This document shows, in pieces, positions 1-8,215 of a stretch of 64,000 nt of DNA. Made by a program: the position numbers and the translations under genes. The first letter of the stretch is position 1. Every line of letters starts with the position of its first letter. The notes under the pieces are model-generated. The model saw only the letters and a program-made list of their open reading frames with translations, was not told the DNA's origin and ran no database searches. Source of the DNA: Flavobacteriales bacterium (GTDB taxonomy: Bacteria > Bacteroidota > Bacteroidia > Flavobacteriales_C > GCA-002722245); contig PBLA01000014.1 in the NCBI GenBank assembly GCA_002722245.1, positions 62,001 through 126,000 of the forward strand. The letters are read 5' to 3'.

Positions 1-69
1 TGTAAATTTAAATTCGACTCTAAAGTAAGTAAAATTGAGTCTAATACCGCATTATTTATTAAAAAATAA
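1..69 (+). CDS. possible C-terminal end of an upstream gene (partial)
   Basis: Frame 1 is open from the window edge through 22 codons to a TAA at 67-69; the last residues read SNTALFIKK. The other two plus frames stop early. It could be the tail of a gene entering from the left, but 66 bases of open frame is weak evidence. No function can be given. Confidence 0.22.
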   Translation, partial: CKFKFDSKVSKIESNTALFIKK

Positions 70-191
70 AAGGTTTGTAAAGTGAGTTTTTGAGGGTTTA
101 ATTTGTTGTTTGTCAGGTTGTTGGGTCCTTTATTGGACGTATGGGATCCCCAGCCTTATACCAGGGAACAAACAGTATTTTATTAAGCGAG

Positions 192-3100
192 TTACTTTGC
201 TTCTTCAATCAACTGAACATTTGCTTCAGATACTTTTTTTGCAGAAAGTACATTTGGTGCGTTAAATAAATAGTCCTCACCAGAACCGGTCTTCGGGTAG
301 GCCATAACATCTCTAATCGAATCTTTCTTCTCTAGAATCATTAAGAGTCTATCTAATCCCCACGCAATTCCTCCGTGTGGAGGAGCTCCGTATTGGAAAG
401 CGTTATATACATTTCCAACTGAAGCCAGCATTTCTTCGTGGTTATATCCCATAATTTTAAATGTAGCTTCAAGGATGTCCCCTCGGTGGGCACGAACAGA
501 GCCTCCGCCGATTTCGTAACCGTTAAGAATCAAGTCGTATTGTTGTGCCAGGATTTCTCCTGGGTTTTCAGCATTCATATGTTGTTCAACAAATTCTGGT
601 TTAGGCATGGAGAATGGGTTATGTGAGAACGTCCACCCACCGTCTTCTTTTTCTTCAAACTGAGGAAAGTCAATGACCCAAGCGGGTTGCAATACGTTTT
701 TAGGAATAAGGTTAAGCATTGCACCTAATTCTTGTCGAACCGCATCTAAAGCCTTGTTTGCTGTTCCAAAATCAGCAGCAGAGAAGAAGACGATGTCTCC
801 TACATCTGCATCCATTGTTTTGATGATGCTGGCTGCAACATTCTCTCCTAGGAATTTTATTATTGGAGATTGTAAATCACGTTCATTTACAATGATATAG
901 GCTAGTCCACCTAAACCATGACTTTGAGCAAGAGAGGTGAGTTTTTCTATAGCTCCTTTAGACATACGCTTGTTACCCATGTCTTCTTTAGTAACCTTAA
1001 TTGCCTTAACAATTCCACCATTTTCTATTGGGTTTCTAAATACCTGGAATGATGTATCTGCAACAACTTCAGTGATGGTTTTCATTGGTAAGCCAAAACG
1101 TAAGTCTGGACGATCACACCCATATTTCTCCATTGCTTCAGCATAAGTGATCGTAATGAAGTCTTTTAATTGCCATTTAGATTTATCGTAAACCGTTTTG
1201 ATAACTTTTACAAGCATATCACTGTTTAACTGGATGATTTCATCCATTGAAGCAAATGACATCTCTAAGTCCATCTGTGTAAATTCTGGCTGACGGTCAC
1301 CCCTTGAGTCCTCATCACGGAAACAACGGGCAATCTGGAAGTATCTTTCAAAACTTCCAACCATTAGCATTTGTTTGTATTGCTGAGGTGCTTGAGGAAG
1401 TGTATAGAATTTCCCTTTATGTACCCTTGATGGAACGATGAACTCACGAGCTCCCTCGTCTGTACCACCCGATAGGATAGGGGTTTCAACTTCAATAAAG
1501 TTTTGTTCATCTAACATGTCACGGATTAACTTAATCACTCTGTGACGGTTGATGATGGCTTTCTTAGATGATTGATTTCTGTGGTCTAAGAATTTATATT
1601 CCATACGAACTGATTCGTTCGTTTTATCTGCTTTCTTAATCTCGAAAGGTAAGTTCTTCGAAACGTTTAATACATCAATGTGGCTTGCTACAAGTTCGAT
1701 ATTACCTGTCCTAGTATTAGGGTTAACATCATCCGCAGCTCTTTCGATAACCTGACCTTTAACCGCAATTACAGACTCGTCTTTCAGTCTTGCGATATCA
1801 TCGATGTCTTTCACCTGATCACGCGTTACTCTTACTTGGAAAACCTCATTAGAAGCATCTCTAAGGTCAATAAAAACTAGCTCTCCGTGATCACGAATAG
1901 AAGCAATCCATCCACCAAGTGTTAACTCCTGGTTTAGGTTTTCATTAGAAACTTCAGGAATTCTATGTGTTCTGTAAGTATCCTTAACTATTCTTACATC
2001 CTGGTATTTAGAGGGCGTATCATCGTTAAGATCTCTTTTCTTGGCTTCTTTTGTTACTCCTTTTTGAGTATTCTCGCCCCCATTTTCGGTATGTACTGCT
2101 TCGCTAGAACAAGCTGCTAAAATTTTCTCACGAATAATCTTACCCGAAACCCCTTTTCCAGTCTTTGCCATTACCTGAGGAACTAAACGACCTGCTTGTC
2201 CTTGATTTCCTCCTGCGATAGCAGCAACGATTTCTGCATTTGCTTCAACTACTTCAGCAACCGCAGTATCAATTTGTTCTTCCGAAACAGTGTTGGCTTT
2301 AATGAATCCTTCGTAATCAAAACCAGCGTCAGTAAATAGTTTTTGGAAACCTTCCTTAACAATATTTACTGGGATTACGTTTTTAACAAATTCTTTAAGT
2401 AGAGAGTTGTAAGGCTTTAATTTTGAGAATTTTGAGTATTCTTCTGTTTTTACATTATTCATTAAAACAGTAGCTACTGCTTTAATGTCGTTAATCCCTT
2501 CGTTTAGCCCAATTACAACTCTTGAACGCTCTTTGTCACCAGAGAAGAACTTAGCATCTTGAGGCCTGACACCACCCGTAATTAATTCCTCTTCAACAAC
2601 AGTTGGTAGCAATGAAACATCAACAGATGTTCTGGCTTTTAAATCAGAAACATCTAACCAAGGAATATCTGGTTCCTGTGAGAAGCGATAATCTGCAGCA
2701 TCTTCCTTAGAACGCATGACACGAGTTACTTGAGCTTCCGCATCCCACTGAGCAGTTACCTGGTCGGGAGAAGGAACTCCATGCTCCTCAAAGTAATTCA
2801 ATTGCTTTGTAACTGCTTCTGAAACCGCTTTAGACATAAAAGCGAAGGAGTTTAAGTTTTTAATCTCTGTACGCGGGTTTAAATCGTTAGTACCTTTTCT
2901 TCTTAATGAGATTGAAACATCCGAACGCATTTGGCCTTTTTCCATGTCGGCATCCGAAACACCTAGATGACGAACAATTTTTTGAATGTATTTTGCGTAA
3001 GTCTCCGCGTCTTCAACCCTATGCAAACAGGGTTCAGTAACGATTTCAACCAGGGGAGTACCACATCTGTTGTAATCCACTAAGGAGTATTTATCCGTGT

Positions 3101-3527
3101 GAACTAACTTACCAGCATCTTCTTCTAAGTGTGCGTGATGTAGTTCAACTGTAAAGTTACTTCCATCGTCTCTAAAACATTTTACGTAACCACCTTCAAT
3201 AATTGGGTAGTCTAGTTGAGTTAACTGGAAATTCTTTGGTAAATCAGGGTATTGGTAGTGCTTTCGGTCCCATCTTACTAAATCTGGAATCTTAGCATTT
3301 AAACCAGCTCCAAGGATGATCGATTTCTCAACGGCAGCCTTGTTTAACTCAGGTAAAGTACCCATTTGCCCTGTACATACTGGACAGATGTTTTCATTAG
3401 GAGTAGTTGATTCTTCATTGTTACATGAACAAAACAATTTGGTTTTAGTATTTAATTGCACATGAGTTTCAACACCCATTACAATTTCGTATCCTAACTC
3501 TTCAATCTTTTTATCTAATGCAGTCAT
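192..3527 (-). CDS. gatB/aspS: GatB-AspRS fusion: Asp/Glu-tRNA amidotransferase subunit B fused to aspartyl-tRNA synthetase
   Basis: One 1111-residue frame carries two complete enzymes. Residues 1-475 are GatB: a Cys cluster (C33, C35, C48, C51), HLEEDAGK near 133, a DYNRCGTPLVEI block at 151 and a YqeY-like tail ending near 475. A charged, probably flexible linker (about 476-513) leads to a full bacterial-type AspRS (about 598 residues): OB-fold anticodon domain, class II motif 2 (FRDEDSRGDRQPEFTQ, 736-751), a GAD insertion and motif 3 near the C-terminus. Each half has normal length, so this is a true fusion and not read-through of damaged genes. It lies 17 bp after gatA in gatC-gatA-gatB::aspS. 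The product should charge tRNA(Asp), probably also mischarge tRNA(Asn), and with GatA/GatC amidate Asp-tRNA(Asn) (and perhaps Glu-tRNA(Gln)). His547 occupies the position of E. coli Leu30, as expected for a non-discriminating AspRS. Confidence 0.95.
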   Translation of the reverse strand: MTALDKKIEELGYEIVMGVETHVQLNTKTKLFCSCNNEESTTPNENICPVCTGQMGTLPELNKAAVEKSIILGAGLNAKIPDLVRWDRKHYQYPDLPKNFQLTQLDYPIIEGGYVKCFRDDGSNFTVELHHAHLEEDAGKLVHTDKYSLVDYNRCGTPLVEIVTEPCLHRVEDAETYAKYIQKIVRHLGVSDADMEKGQMRSDVSISLRRKGTNDLNPRTEIKNLNSFAFMSKAVSEAVTKQLNYFEEHGVPSPDQVTAQWDAEAQVTRVMRSKEDAADYRFSQEPDIPWLDVSDLKARTSVDVSLLPTVVEEELITGGVRPQDAKFFSGDKERSRVVIGLNEGINDIKAVATVLMNNVKTEEYSKFSKLKPYNSLLKEFVKNVIPVNIVKEGFQKLFTDAGFDYEGFIKANTVSEEQIDTAVAEVVEANAEIVAAIAGGNQGQAGRLVPQVMAKTGKGVSGKIIREKILAACSSEAVHTENGGENTQKGVTKEAKKRDLNDDTPSKYQDVRIVKDTYRTHRIPEVSNENLNQELTLGGWIASIRDHGELVFIDLRDASNEVFQVRVTRDQVKDIDDIARLKDESVIAVKGQVIERAADDVNPNTRTGNIELVASHIDVLNVSKNLPFEIKKADKTNESVRMEYKFLDHRNQSSKKAIINRHRVIKLIRDMLDEQNFIEVETPILSGGTDEGAREFIVPSRVHKGKFYTLPQAPQQYKQMLMVGSFERYFQIARCFRDEDSRGDRQPEFTQMDLEMSFASMDEIIQLNSDMLVKVIKTVYDKSKWQLKDFITITYAEAMEKYGCDRPDLRFGLPMKTITEVVADTSFQVFRNPIENGGIVKAIKVTKEDMGNKRMSKGAIEKLTSLAQSHGLGGLAYIIVNERDLQSPIIKFLGENVAASIIKTMDADVGDIVFFSAADFGTANKALDAVRQELGAMLNLIPKNVLQPAWVIDFPQFEEKEDGGWTFSHNPFSMPKPEFVEQHMNAENPGEILAQQYDLILNGYEIGGGSVRAHRGDILEATFKIMGYNHEEMLASVGNVYNAFQYGAPPHGGIAWGLDRLLMILEKKDSIRDVMAYPKTGSGEDYLFNAPNVLSAKKVSEANVQLIEEAK

Positions 3528-3544
3528 TCGTATCGAATGTTAAA

Positions 3545-4954
3545 TTAAAGCGATTGTTCAATCGCGTATGCAAATCGTAATATTTCTTCGTCTTTTCCTT
3601 TGGCAGCTGTAATTTGAACATTATTTGGAACATTAAAAGGTGCTGATAAAGTGGGAAGACCTCCTAAACTAAATCCAACAGTATACATATCACTTAAGTA
3701 CATTGCTAATGGATCTTTCATGGATTCTCCAATAGTTGGAGGTAACAGAGGTGAAGTAGGAGAAAGTATAAAGTCAATTTCTTCAAAATCTTTTGCAAAT
3801 TTAGCTTCAATCCCTTTCCTTACCAGTAAGGCCTTCTTGTAAATCTCATCTGAGTAACCAACTGATAAAACCTGATTTCCAGCAATGATTCTCCTTTTAG
3901 TTTCCTCACTGAATCCTTCTCCTCTAGTGTCTAAATAAGTGGAGGCTAAATTATCTTTATCCATGGCTCTGTTACCGTATGCAATGCCATCAATTCTTGA
4001 TAGATTACTCGCTGTTTCAGCTAAAGCAATGATGTAATAAGTTGCTGTAAGTGTATCACCATCAAAGAAATCCAATTCACTTACTTCTATTCCTTTAGAT
4101 TGTAGCTGTTCAATTAATGTATTAAAACTAGCTTTAATAGAAGGCTCTAAAGATGGATGCTCGATGAACGATTTATACACTCCAATTTTAGTTCCTGGCT
4201 TAATTTCAGTTGAGAAAGAATCAACATCAATCGCATTGGAAACTACTGTTGTTTGGTCTTTTCCATCTTTCCCGCTCATTACGTTTAACGTAGTAGCGAT
4301 ATCTTTTACAGAGTTTGCAAAGGGGCCAACACAATCTGAAGAGGAAGTATAGGCCATAAGACCATATCTAGAAACCCTTCCGTAAGTTGGTTTTAAACCG
4401 AATACTTTGTTGTAACCAGCTGGTTGACGTATCGATCCTCCTGTGTCACCACCTACTGAGAAAATCGTATTTCCTTGGGCAACATTTACAGCAGAACCAC
4501 CCGATGAGCCACCAGCTACCTTAGAATCATCGTGAGCGTTCTTGGTTGCTCCGAATATTGAATTTTCATTCGTAGATCCATGTCCAAATTGATCACAGTT
4601 TTCTTTACAAACAGGAATAGCTCCAGCATCAATCAATTTTTGAATTGCTGTTGCAGTGTAAGGAGATTTATAGTTCTTTAGGATGTTTGAACTTGCAGTG
4701 GAAATGGTTCCTTTCAACAAGTAAACATCTTTTACGCCAAAAGGAATTCCTTCTAAACCTGTTAACTTTTCACCAGCGGCTAACTTCTTATCATAATACT
4801 TTGCCTTTTTTAATGCTTGTTCAGCAAGAATAGTATTGTTGGCATTTTTAGTGGAGGCATTTAATGCTTCAATTTTTTCCTGCACCAACTGAACACAAGT
4901 GATTTCCCTGTTGTTTAGTTTATTTTGAATGTCTTGTATAGTAGACTGACTCAT
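3545..4954 (-). CDS. gatA: Asp/Glu-tRNA amidotransferase subunit A (amidase)
   Basis: Glutaminase subunit of GatCAB; it releases ammonia from Gln for transamidation on GatB. The amidase-signature Lys/cis-Ser/Ser triad is visible: K75 (GIPFGVKD), S150 (AGGSSGGSA) and S174 (GGDTGGSIRQPAG), each four residues before the S. aureus GatA positions 79/154/178 as I recall them. The frame is open upstream to 5044, but those 30 residues overlap gatC in another phase and are unlike GatA. ATG at 4954, two bases after the gatC stop, gives a normal 469-residue protein. It is followed after 17 bp by the gatB::aspS fusion, so all four activities are probably co-transcribed. Confidence 0.95.
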   Translation of the reverse strand: MSQSTIQDIQNKLNNREITCVQLVQEKIEALNASTKNANNTILAEQALKKAKYYDKKLAAGEKLTGLEGIPFGVKDVYLLKGTISTASSNILKNYKSPYTATAIQKLIDAGAIPVCKENCDQFGHGSTNENSIFGATKNAHDDSKVAGGSSGGSAVNVAQGNTIFSVGGDTGGSIRQPAGYNKVFGLKPTYGRVSRYGLMAYTSSSDCVGPFANSVKDIATTLNVMSGKDGKDQTTVVSNAIDVDSFSTEIKPGTKIGVYKSFIEHPSLEPSIKASFNTLIEQLQSKGIEVSELDFFDGDTLTATYYIIALAETASNLSRIDGIAYGNRAMDKDNLASTYLDTRGEGFSEETKRRIIAGNQVLSVGYSDEIYKKALLVRKGIEAKFAKDFEEIDFILSPTSPLLPPTIGESMKDPLAMYLSDMYTVGFSLGGLPTLSAPFNVPNNVQITAAKGKDEEILRFAYAIEQSL

Positions 4955-4956
4955 CT

Positions 4957-5208
4957 CTATTGAATTACTTTTGGTACAACTAAATATGTTCCTTGCTGAG
5001 CAGGGAAGTTTTCCATGATCAAAGCCTTTTCCTCTGGATCGCAATTATGAACTACATCCTCACGAAGATTATCGGATTTAACAATGTGGTCTTCAGCTCC
5101 TTCAGTATCAATGTCTTTGACATTTTTGATGGTCTCAAAGAAATCAGTGATTTTAGAGATGTTTACTTCGTCAGCTCTGATGTTTGATAGTTGTTGTAAT
5201 TTGTCCAT
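4957..5208 (-). CDS. gatC: Asp/Glu-tRNA amidotransferase subunit C
   Basis: Small 83-residue subunit that clamps GatA to GatB. It is slightly shorter than the usual 90-100 residues. The family LRED motif (DNLREDVV, near residue 48) and the terminal ENFPAQQGTYLVVPKVI segment are recognisable. It is the first gene of gatC-gatA-gatB::aspS, with its TAG two bases before the gatA ATG. The upstream 208 bp is shared with the divergent sigma-factor gene; I saw no exact TAnnTTTG box on the minus strand there. Confidence 0.9.
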   Translation of the reverse strand: MDKLQQLSNIRADEVNISKITDFFETIKNVKDIDTEGAEDHIVKSDNLREDVVHNCDPEEKALIMENFPAQQGTYLVVPKVIQ

Positions 5209-5379
5209 TTTCAGTCCTTTAGGATTGATTATTTTGCAATCTGCAAATTTCGTAAATCTTCCTGATTTAGCAAAGGTTTGTAGGGATATGTTTCGAGTTG
5301 TTTCTCCATAAAAAAGAAGATGAAAAAAAATGATTAACGATTAAACCTTTTTGAATATAATTTGTCAAACAAGCAAAAG

Positions 5380-5395
5380 AGATTAATTTTAATCT
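5380..5395. repeat. 7-bp inverted repeat upstream of the ECF sigma gene
   Basis: AGATTAA-TT-TTAATCT lies about 20 bp before the TTG start of the sigma-factor gene, in the 208-bp divergent gap with gatC. It may be an operator or a small hairpin. The sequence is very AT-rich, so chance is a real alternative. Confidence 0.3.
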
Positions 5396-5416
5396 ATAAA
5401 GAGGTCGTGCTGAAAT

Positions 5417-5959
5417 TTGTTTACTGAGGAAGAAATAATTGAGAAAATCCAGGATAAGAAAACTGTAAATTACGGGTTTAACTTATTAATGGACAAGTAT
5501 CAGGAGCAGGTATATTGGGTGATTCGACGGATGGTGATTGATCATGATGTAGCAGATGATATTGCACAGGATACCTTTGTGAAAGTTTGGAAAAATTTAA
5601 GTTCTTTTAAAGGTGATGCTAAACTTTCTACTTGGATTTACAGAATCGCAACAAATGAATCTTTAACATATTTAAGGAAAAAGAAGAGACGATTTTTTTT
5701 ACCAATCGGTGATGTGGAACATGAATTAAGTTCATCTTTAGAAAGTGATCATTATTACAGTGGAGATGAAATTCAATTAAAGCTTCAAAAAGCTTTGCTA
5801 AAGTTACCGGAAAAACAACGATTGGTATTCAATATGAAGTATTTTGAGGAAATGAAGTTTAAAGATATAGCAGAAATACTGGATGTTTCTGTTGGAAGTT
5901 TAAAAGCTCAATATCATCATGCCGTGAAAAAAATTGAGAAATTTGTAAAAGATGATTAA
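5417..5959 (+). CDS. ECF-type RNA polymerase sigma factor
   Basis: 180-residue sigma-70 family protein of extracytoplasmic-function type. Region 2 covers about residues 24-92, with DVADDIAQDTFVKVWKN (44-60) and STWIYRIATNESL (71-83). Region 4 covers about 125-175, with LPEKQRLVFNMKYFEEM and the helix-turn-helix IAEILDVSVGSLKAQYHHA. No sigma-3 region is present, as normal for ECF factors. The start is TTG; no in-frame ATG precedes region 2 closely enough to be better. It is followed by a single-pass membrane protein and a Spy/CpxP-like protein, the usual Bacteroidota layout of an envelope-response unit, so it is probably held by the next gene product. Confidence 0.93.
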   Translation: MFTEEEIIEKIQDKKTVNYGFNLLMDKYQEQVYWVIRRMVIDHDVADDIAQDTFVKVWKNLSSFKGDAKLSTWIYRIATNESLTYLRKKKRRFFLPIGDVEHELSSSLESDHYYSGDEIQLKLQKALLKLPEKQRLVFNMKYFEEMKFKDIAEILDVSVGSLKAQYHHAVKKIEKFVKDD

Positions 5960-5991
5960 ACCTTTACACGAGAAGAACATCAAATAATTGA

Positions 5992-6501
5992 ATGGATGAT
6001 AAAAAAGACATAGAGGACGATGCAATTCGTGAATTCATAAAAAATTCATCGAAAAATAAGGACTTTAAAGTTCCTGATGGGTATTTTGATGGTTTTCAAA
6101 AGAATATTCATGCTCGAATATATAATAATCCAAAATCAAACCGGTGGAACCTTCCTCAGTTTAGGTGGTTTGCTACCGGTTTTGCTTGTATTGCAGTAAC
6201 AGTGATTTTGGTATTTGATTTCAACAAAAATTTACCGTTGGCAGAATCAGAACTTTCACAAGAGGAGTTGTTGGCCTATTTTTCGGAAAACATTGATGAA
6301 ATATCGGAGACGGAATTATTAGACGTTGTGACAGAACAAGATATAGGCGGTATTGTTTTAAACGATACGACCAAGACTATACCTCGGAAAAAAGAAGAAG
6401 ATACCGAAAAACCACCTTCTCTAGAAGATTTTACAGATGAAGAGATCTTTGAATACATGTTGGATGAAGGTTATGGTACTGGTGAGTGGGATAATTTATA
6501 A
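5992..6501 (+). CDS. single-pass membrane protein, probable anti-sigma factor
   Basis: 169 residues. A soluble N-terminus (1-55) contains the F-x-VP-x-GYFD segment (25-33) typical of Bacteroidota proteins encoded just after ECF sigma factors. One membrane helix lies at about 58-77 (WFATGFACIAVTVILVF), followed by an acidic C-terminal region with repeated SQEEL, SETEL and TDEEIFEYML segments. No zinc-finger (HxxxCxxC) anti-sigma motif is seen, so the role is inferred from topology and position. The gene starts 32 bp after the sigma factor and is probably co-transcribed with it. Confidence 0.7.
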   Translation: MDDKKDIEDDAIREFIKNSSKNKDFKVPDGYFDGFQKNIHARIYNNPKSNRWNLPQFRWFATGFACIAVTVILVFDFNKNLPLAESELSQEELLAYFSENIDEISETELLDVVTEQDIGGIVLNDTTKTIPRKKEEDTEKPPSLEDFTDEEIFEYMLDEGYGTGEWDNL

Positions 6502-6518
6502 ATTAAAAAAGAATTAAG

Positions 6519-7031
6519 ATGAAAAACAAAATAGCAATTATTGGATTATTGTTGATGTTCATAGGGTCGAGTGCATTATTCGCTCAAAATCAAAATGGCT
6601 TTGATCAGGATCAACGGGAGCAACGAAAAGCTCGAATGAGGGAAATGAAAAGAAATTTCATTAAGTCTGAACTTGAATTAACAGAAAAGGAAGAACGTCT
6701 TTTTTGGCCTATTTATGATAAGTATGAACAAAAAAGGCAAGAAATAAGAAAAGAGCATCGTTTAGATCGTCAAAAATATAGAGGGAAATCACCAAATGAT
6801 TTAACGGATCAGGAAGCAGAAGACTTGATTACAAATGAGATGAATTTTCGTCAAAAGCGACTTGATTTAGATAAAGAATTTCAAAATGAGCTGCGTGATG
6901 TCCTTCCCGTTAAGAAGATTTTAATGCTTCATAAAGCAGAGCGGAAATTTAAAAAGCAGCTGCTTGATCGCATGAAAGGTAGGAGAGGGCAAAATAATCA
7001 AAATGGACCAAGAAGACGATCCGGTATGTAA
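6519..7031 (+). CDS. Spy/CpxP-like periplasmic protein
   Basis: 170 residues with a signal peptide (cleavage probably after LFA, about residue 22) and a highly charged alpha-helical body. The segment LELTEKEERLFWPIYDKYE (51-69) resembles the LTxxQ-type helices of Spy/CpxP proteins, and the C-terminus is Arg/Gln/Asn-rich. It lies 17 bp after the probable anti-sigma gene. Proteins of this kind bind misfolded envelope proteins or feed back on stress signalling. That role is inferred, since the sequence shows only the fold type and export. Confidence 0.72.
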   Translation: MKNKIAIIGLLLMFIGSSALFAQNQNGFDQDQREQRKARMREMKRNFIKSELELTEKEERLFWPIYDKYEQKRQEIRKEHRLDRQKYRGKSPNDLTDQEAEDLITNEMNFRQKRLDLDKEFQNELRDVLPVKKILMLHKAERKFKKQLLDRMKGRRGQNNQNGPRRRSGM

Positions 7032-7096
7032 ACGGCGAAACACTCAATTTATATATTAGAATATTGAACCGATTTGAAAACTCTACATTGTTGCCT

Positions 7097-7423
7097 CTAG
7101 TTTGTTTTGGGCTGAAGTTCAAGGATTTTAATTGATCCTCTTTTAGTGCCTTTCCATAAGTAGAATGATGGATGTCCCTTTATACTAAATGGCTTATGGT
7201 TGTACCTTTCAACATCTTTTATAAGTGCATAAACTTTATGTTTGGGGAAATTTAAGTGCCCTGAAATTCTTAGTCCATTCTCGTTTTCTATTTGAGTAAA
7301 AGTGACCCATTTTGAGTTGGGGTTTAAACTGAGGTAACCATAGATTTTTATGGTTTGACAAGGGGCCTCAGCGTATTTAGATAAGATCCAATCCCTGTTG
7401 TATCGTTCTCTCCGGTTGGACAT
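7097..7423 (-). CDS. small conserved-looking protein of unknown function
   Basis: 108 residues, no signal peptide or membrane segment, net basic. It reads as a compact domain with aromatic and basic patches (RYNRDWILSKYAEAP, GHPSFYLWKGTKRG). I do not recognise the family. It sits 36 bp downstream of the yggS-like gene on the same strand and may be its operon partner. Codon use looks like its neighbours, and no longer frame overlaps it. Confidence 0.6.
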   Translation of the reverse strand: MSNRRERYNRDWILSKYAEAPCQTIKIYGYLSLNPNSKWVTFTQIENENGLRISGHLNFPKHKVYALIKDVERYNHKPFSIKGHPSFYLWKGTKRGSIKILELQPKTN

Positions 7424-7459
7424 TTGTTAATGAATGATTTCTACTAAATAATCTTATTA

Positions 7460-8131
7460 CTAATTTCTTGCACCAAATATAGAAGAGCCAATACGTACCA
7501 TATTACTTCCCTCCTGTACAGCGATTGGATAGTCGCCACTCATTCCCATGCTTATTATATTAAAGTCTGAGGAATGATTGAAATAGGTTGTTTTCAATCG
7601 ATTAAAAATTGTTTTTAAAGAAGCGAACTCTTGTTTAAGTTGTTCGTTGTTTGATACAAATGAGGCCATTCCCATAACACCTGAAATTTTAATATTTTCC
7701 AATGATTTGAAATCCTCTGACTCTAAAATTTCTATCGCTTCTTCGTAGTGTAATCCAAACTTAGTCGTTTCCTGTGCGATATAGAATTGTAAAAGAACAC
7801 TGATTACTCGGTTGTTTTTCATAGCCTGTTTATTTATTTCTTTAATTAGTTTCAAGGATTCCACACCATGTATTAAAGAAATATAAGGAGCAATGTATTT
7901 AACCTTATTGGATTGCATGTGACCGATCATGTGCCACTCGATATCATTTGGTAAATTGGGCGCTTTTTCTTGTAATTCCTGAACTTTATTTTCTCCAAAA
8001 ACTCGATGACCTGCGTCATAGGCAACTTGAATGTCCGCAATAGGTTTTGTTTTACTCACAGCTACAAGTGTTACATTTTTTGGTAACGAGCTTTTAATTT
8101 TATTTAGATTTAATGAAATTGATTCAGTCAT
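7460..8131 (-). CDS. YggS/PROSC-family pyridoxal-phosphate homeostasis protein
   Basis: 223 residues of the single-domain PLP-binding barrel family. The PLP lysine is K27 in VAVSKTKP. Other family landmarks are GENKVQEL, WHMIGHMQSNKVK, LIHGVESLKLI and the terminal MSGDYPIAVQEGSNMVRIGSSIFG. The family has no known enzymatic reaction and acts in cytosolic PLP and amino/keto-acid homeostasis. The next gene downstream on the strand is the small unknown protein at 7097. The flanking gene at 8216 is divergent. Confidence 0.93.
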   Translation of the reverse strand: MTESISLNLNKIKSSLPKNVTLVAVSKTKPIADIQVAYDAGHRVFGENKVQELQEKAPNLPNDIEWHMIGHMQSNKVKYIAPYISLIHGVESLKLIKEINKQAMKNNRVISVLLQFYIAQETTKFGLHYEEAIEILESEDFKSLENIKISGVMGMASFVSNNEQLKQEFASLKTIFNRLKTTYFNHSSDFNIISMGMSGDYPIAVQEGSNMVRIGSSIFGARN

Positions 8132-8188
8132 GTTATAAAGTTAAAAAAATGTATAATTGGTAGTTCAATATTTGCCGATTTGATTAGC

Positions 8189-8196
8189 TATATTTG
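8189..8196 (+). promoter_or_regulatory. candidate -7 box for the glycosyltransferase/gcvT genes
   Basis: TATATTTG matches TAnnTTTG 19 bp before the TTG start at 8216. No clear TTG -33 element is present at the right distance, so this is a half-supported promoter. Confidence 0.35.
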
Positions 8197-8215
8197 AAAG
8201 TCAAAAAATGATCTA

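Noticed and set aside
438-1880. Plus-strand frames of 60-75 codons opposite gatB::aspS
   Set aside because: Antisense to the conserved AspRS half; no independent support.
4955-5044. 30-residue N-terminal extension of GatA
   Set aside because: It is out-of-frame translation of gatC; ATG 4954 follows the gatC stop by two bases and gives the normal length.
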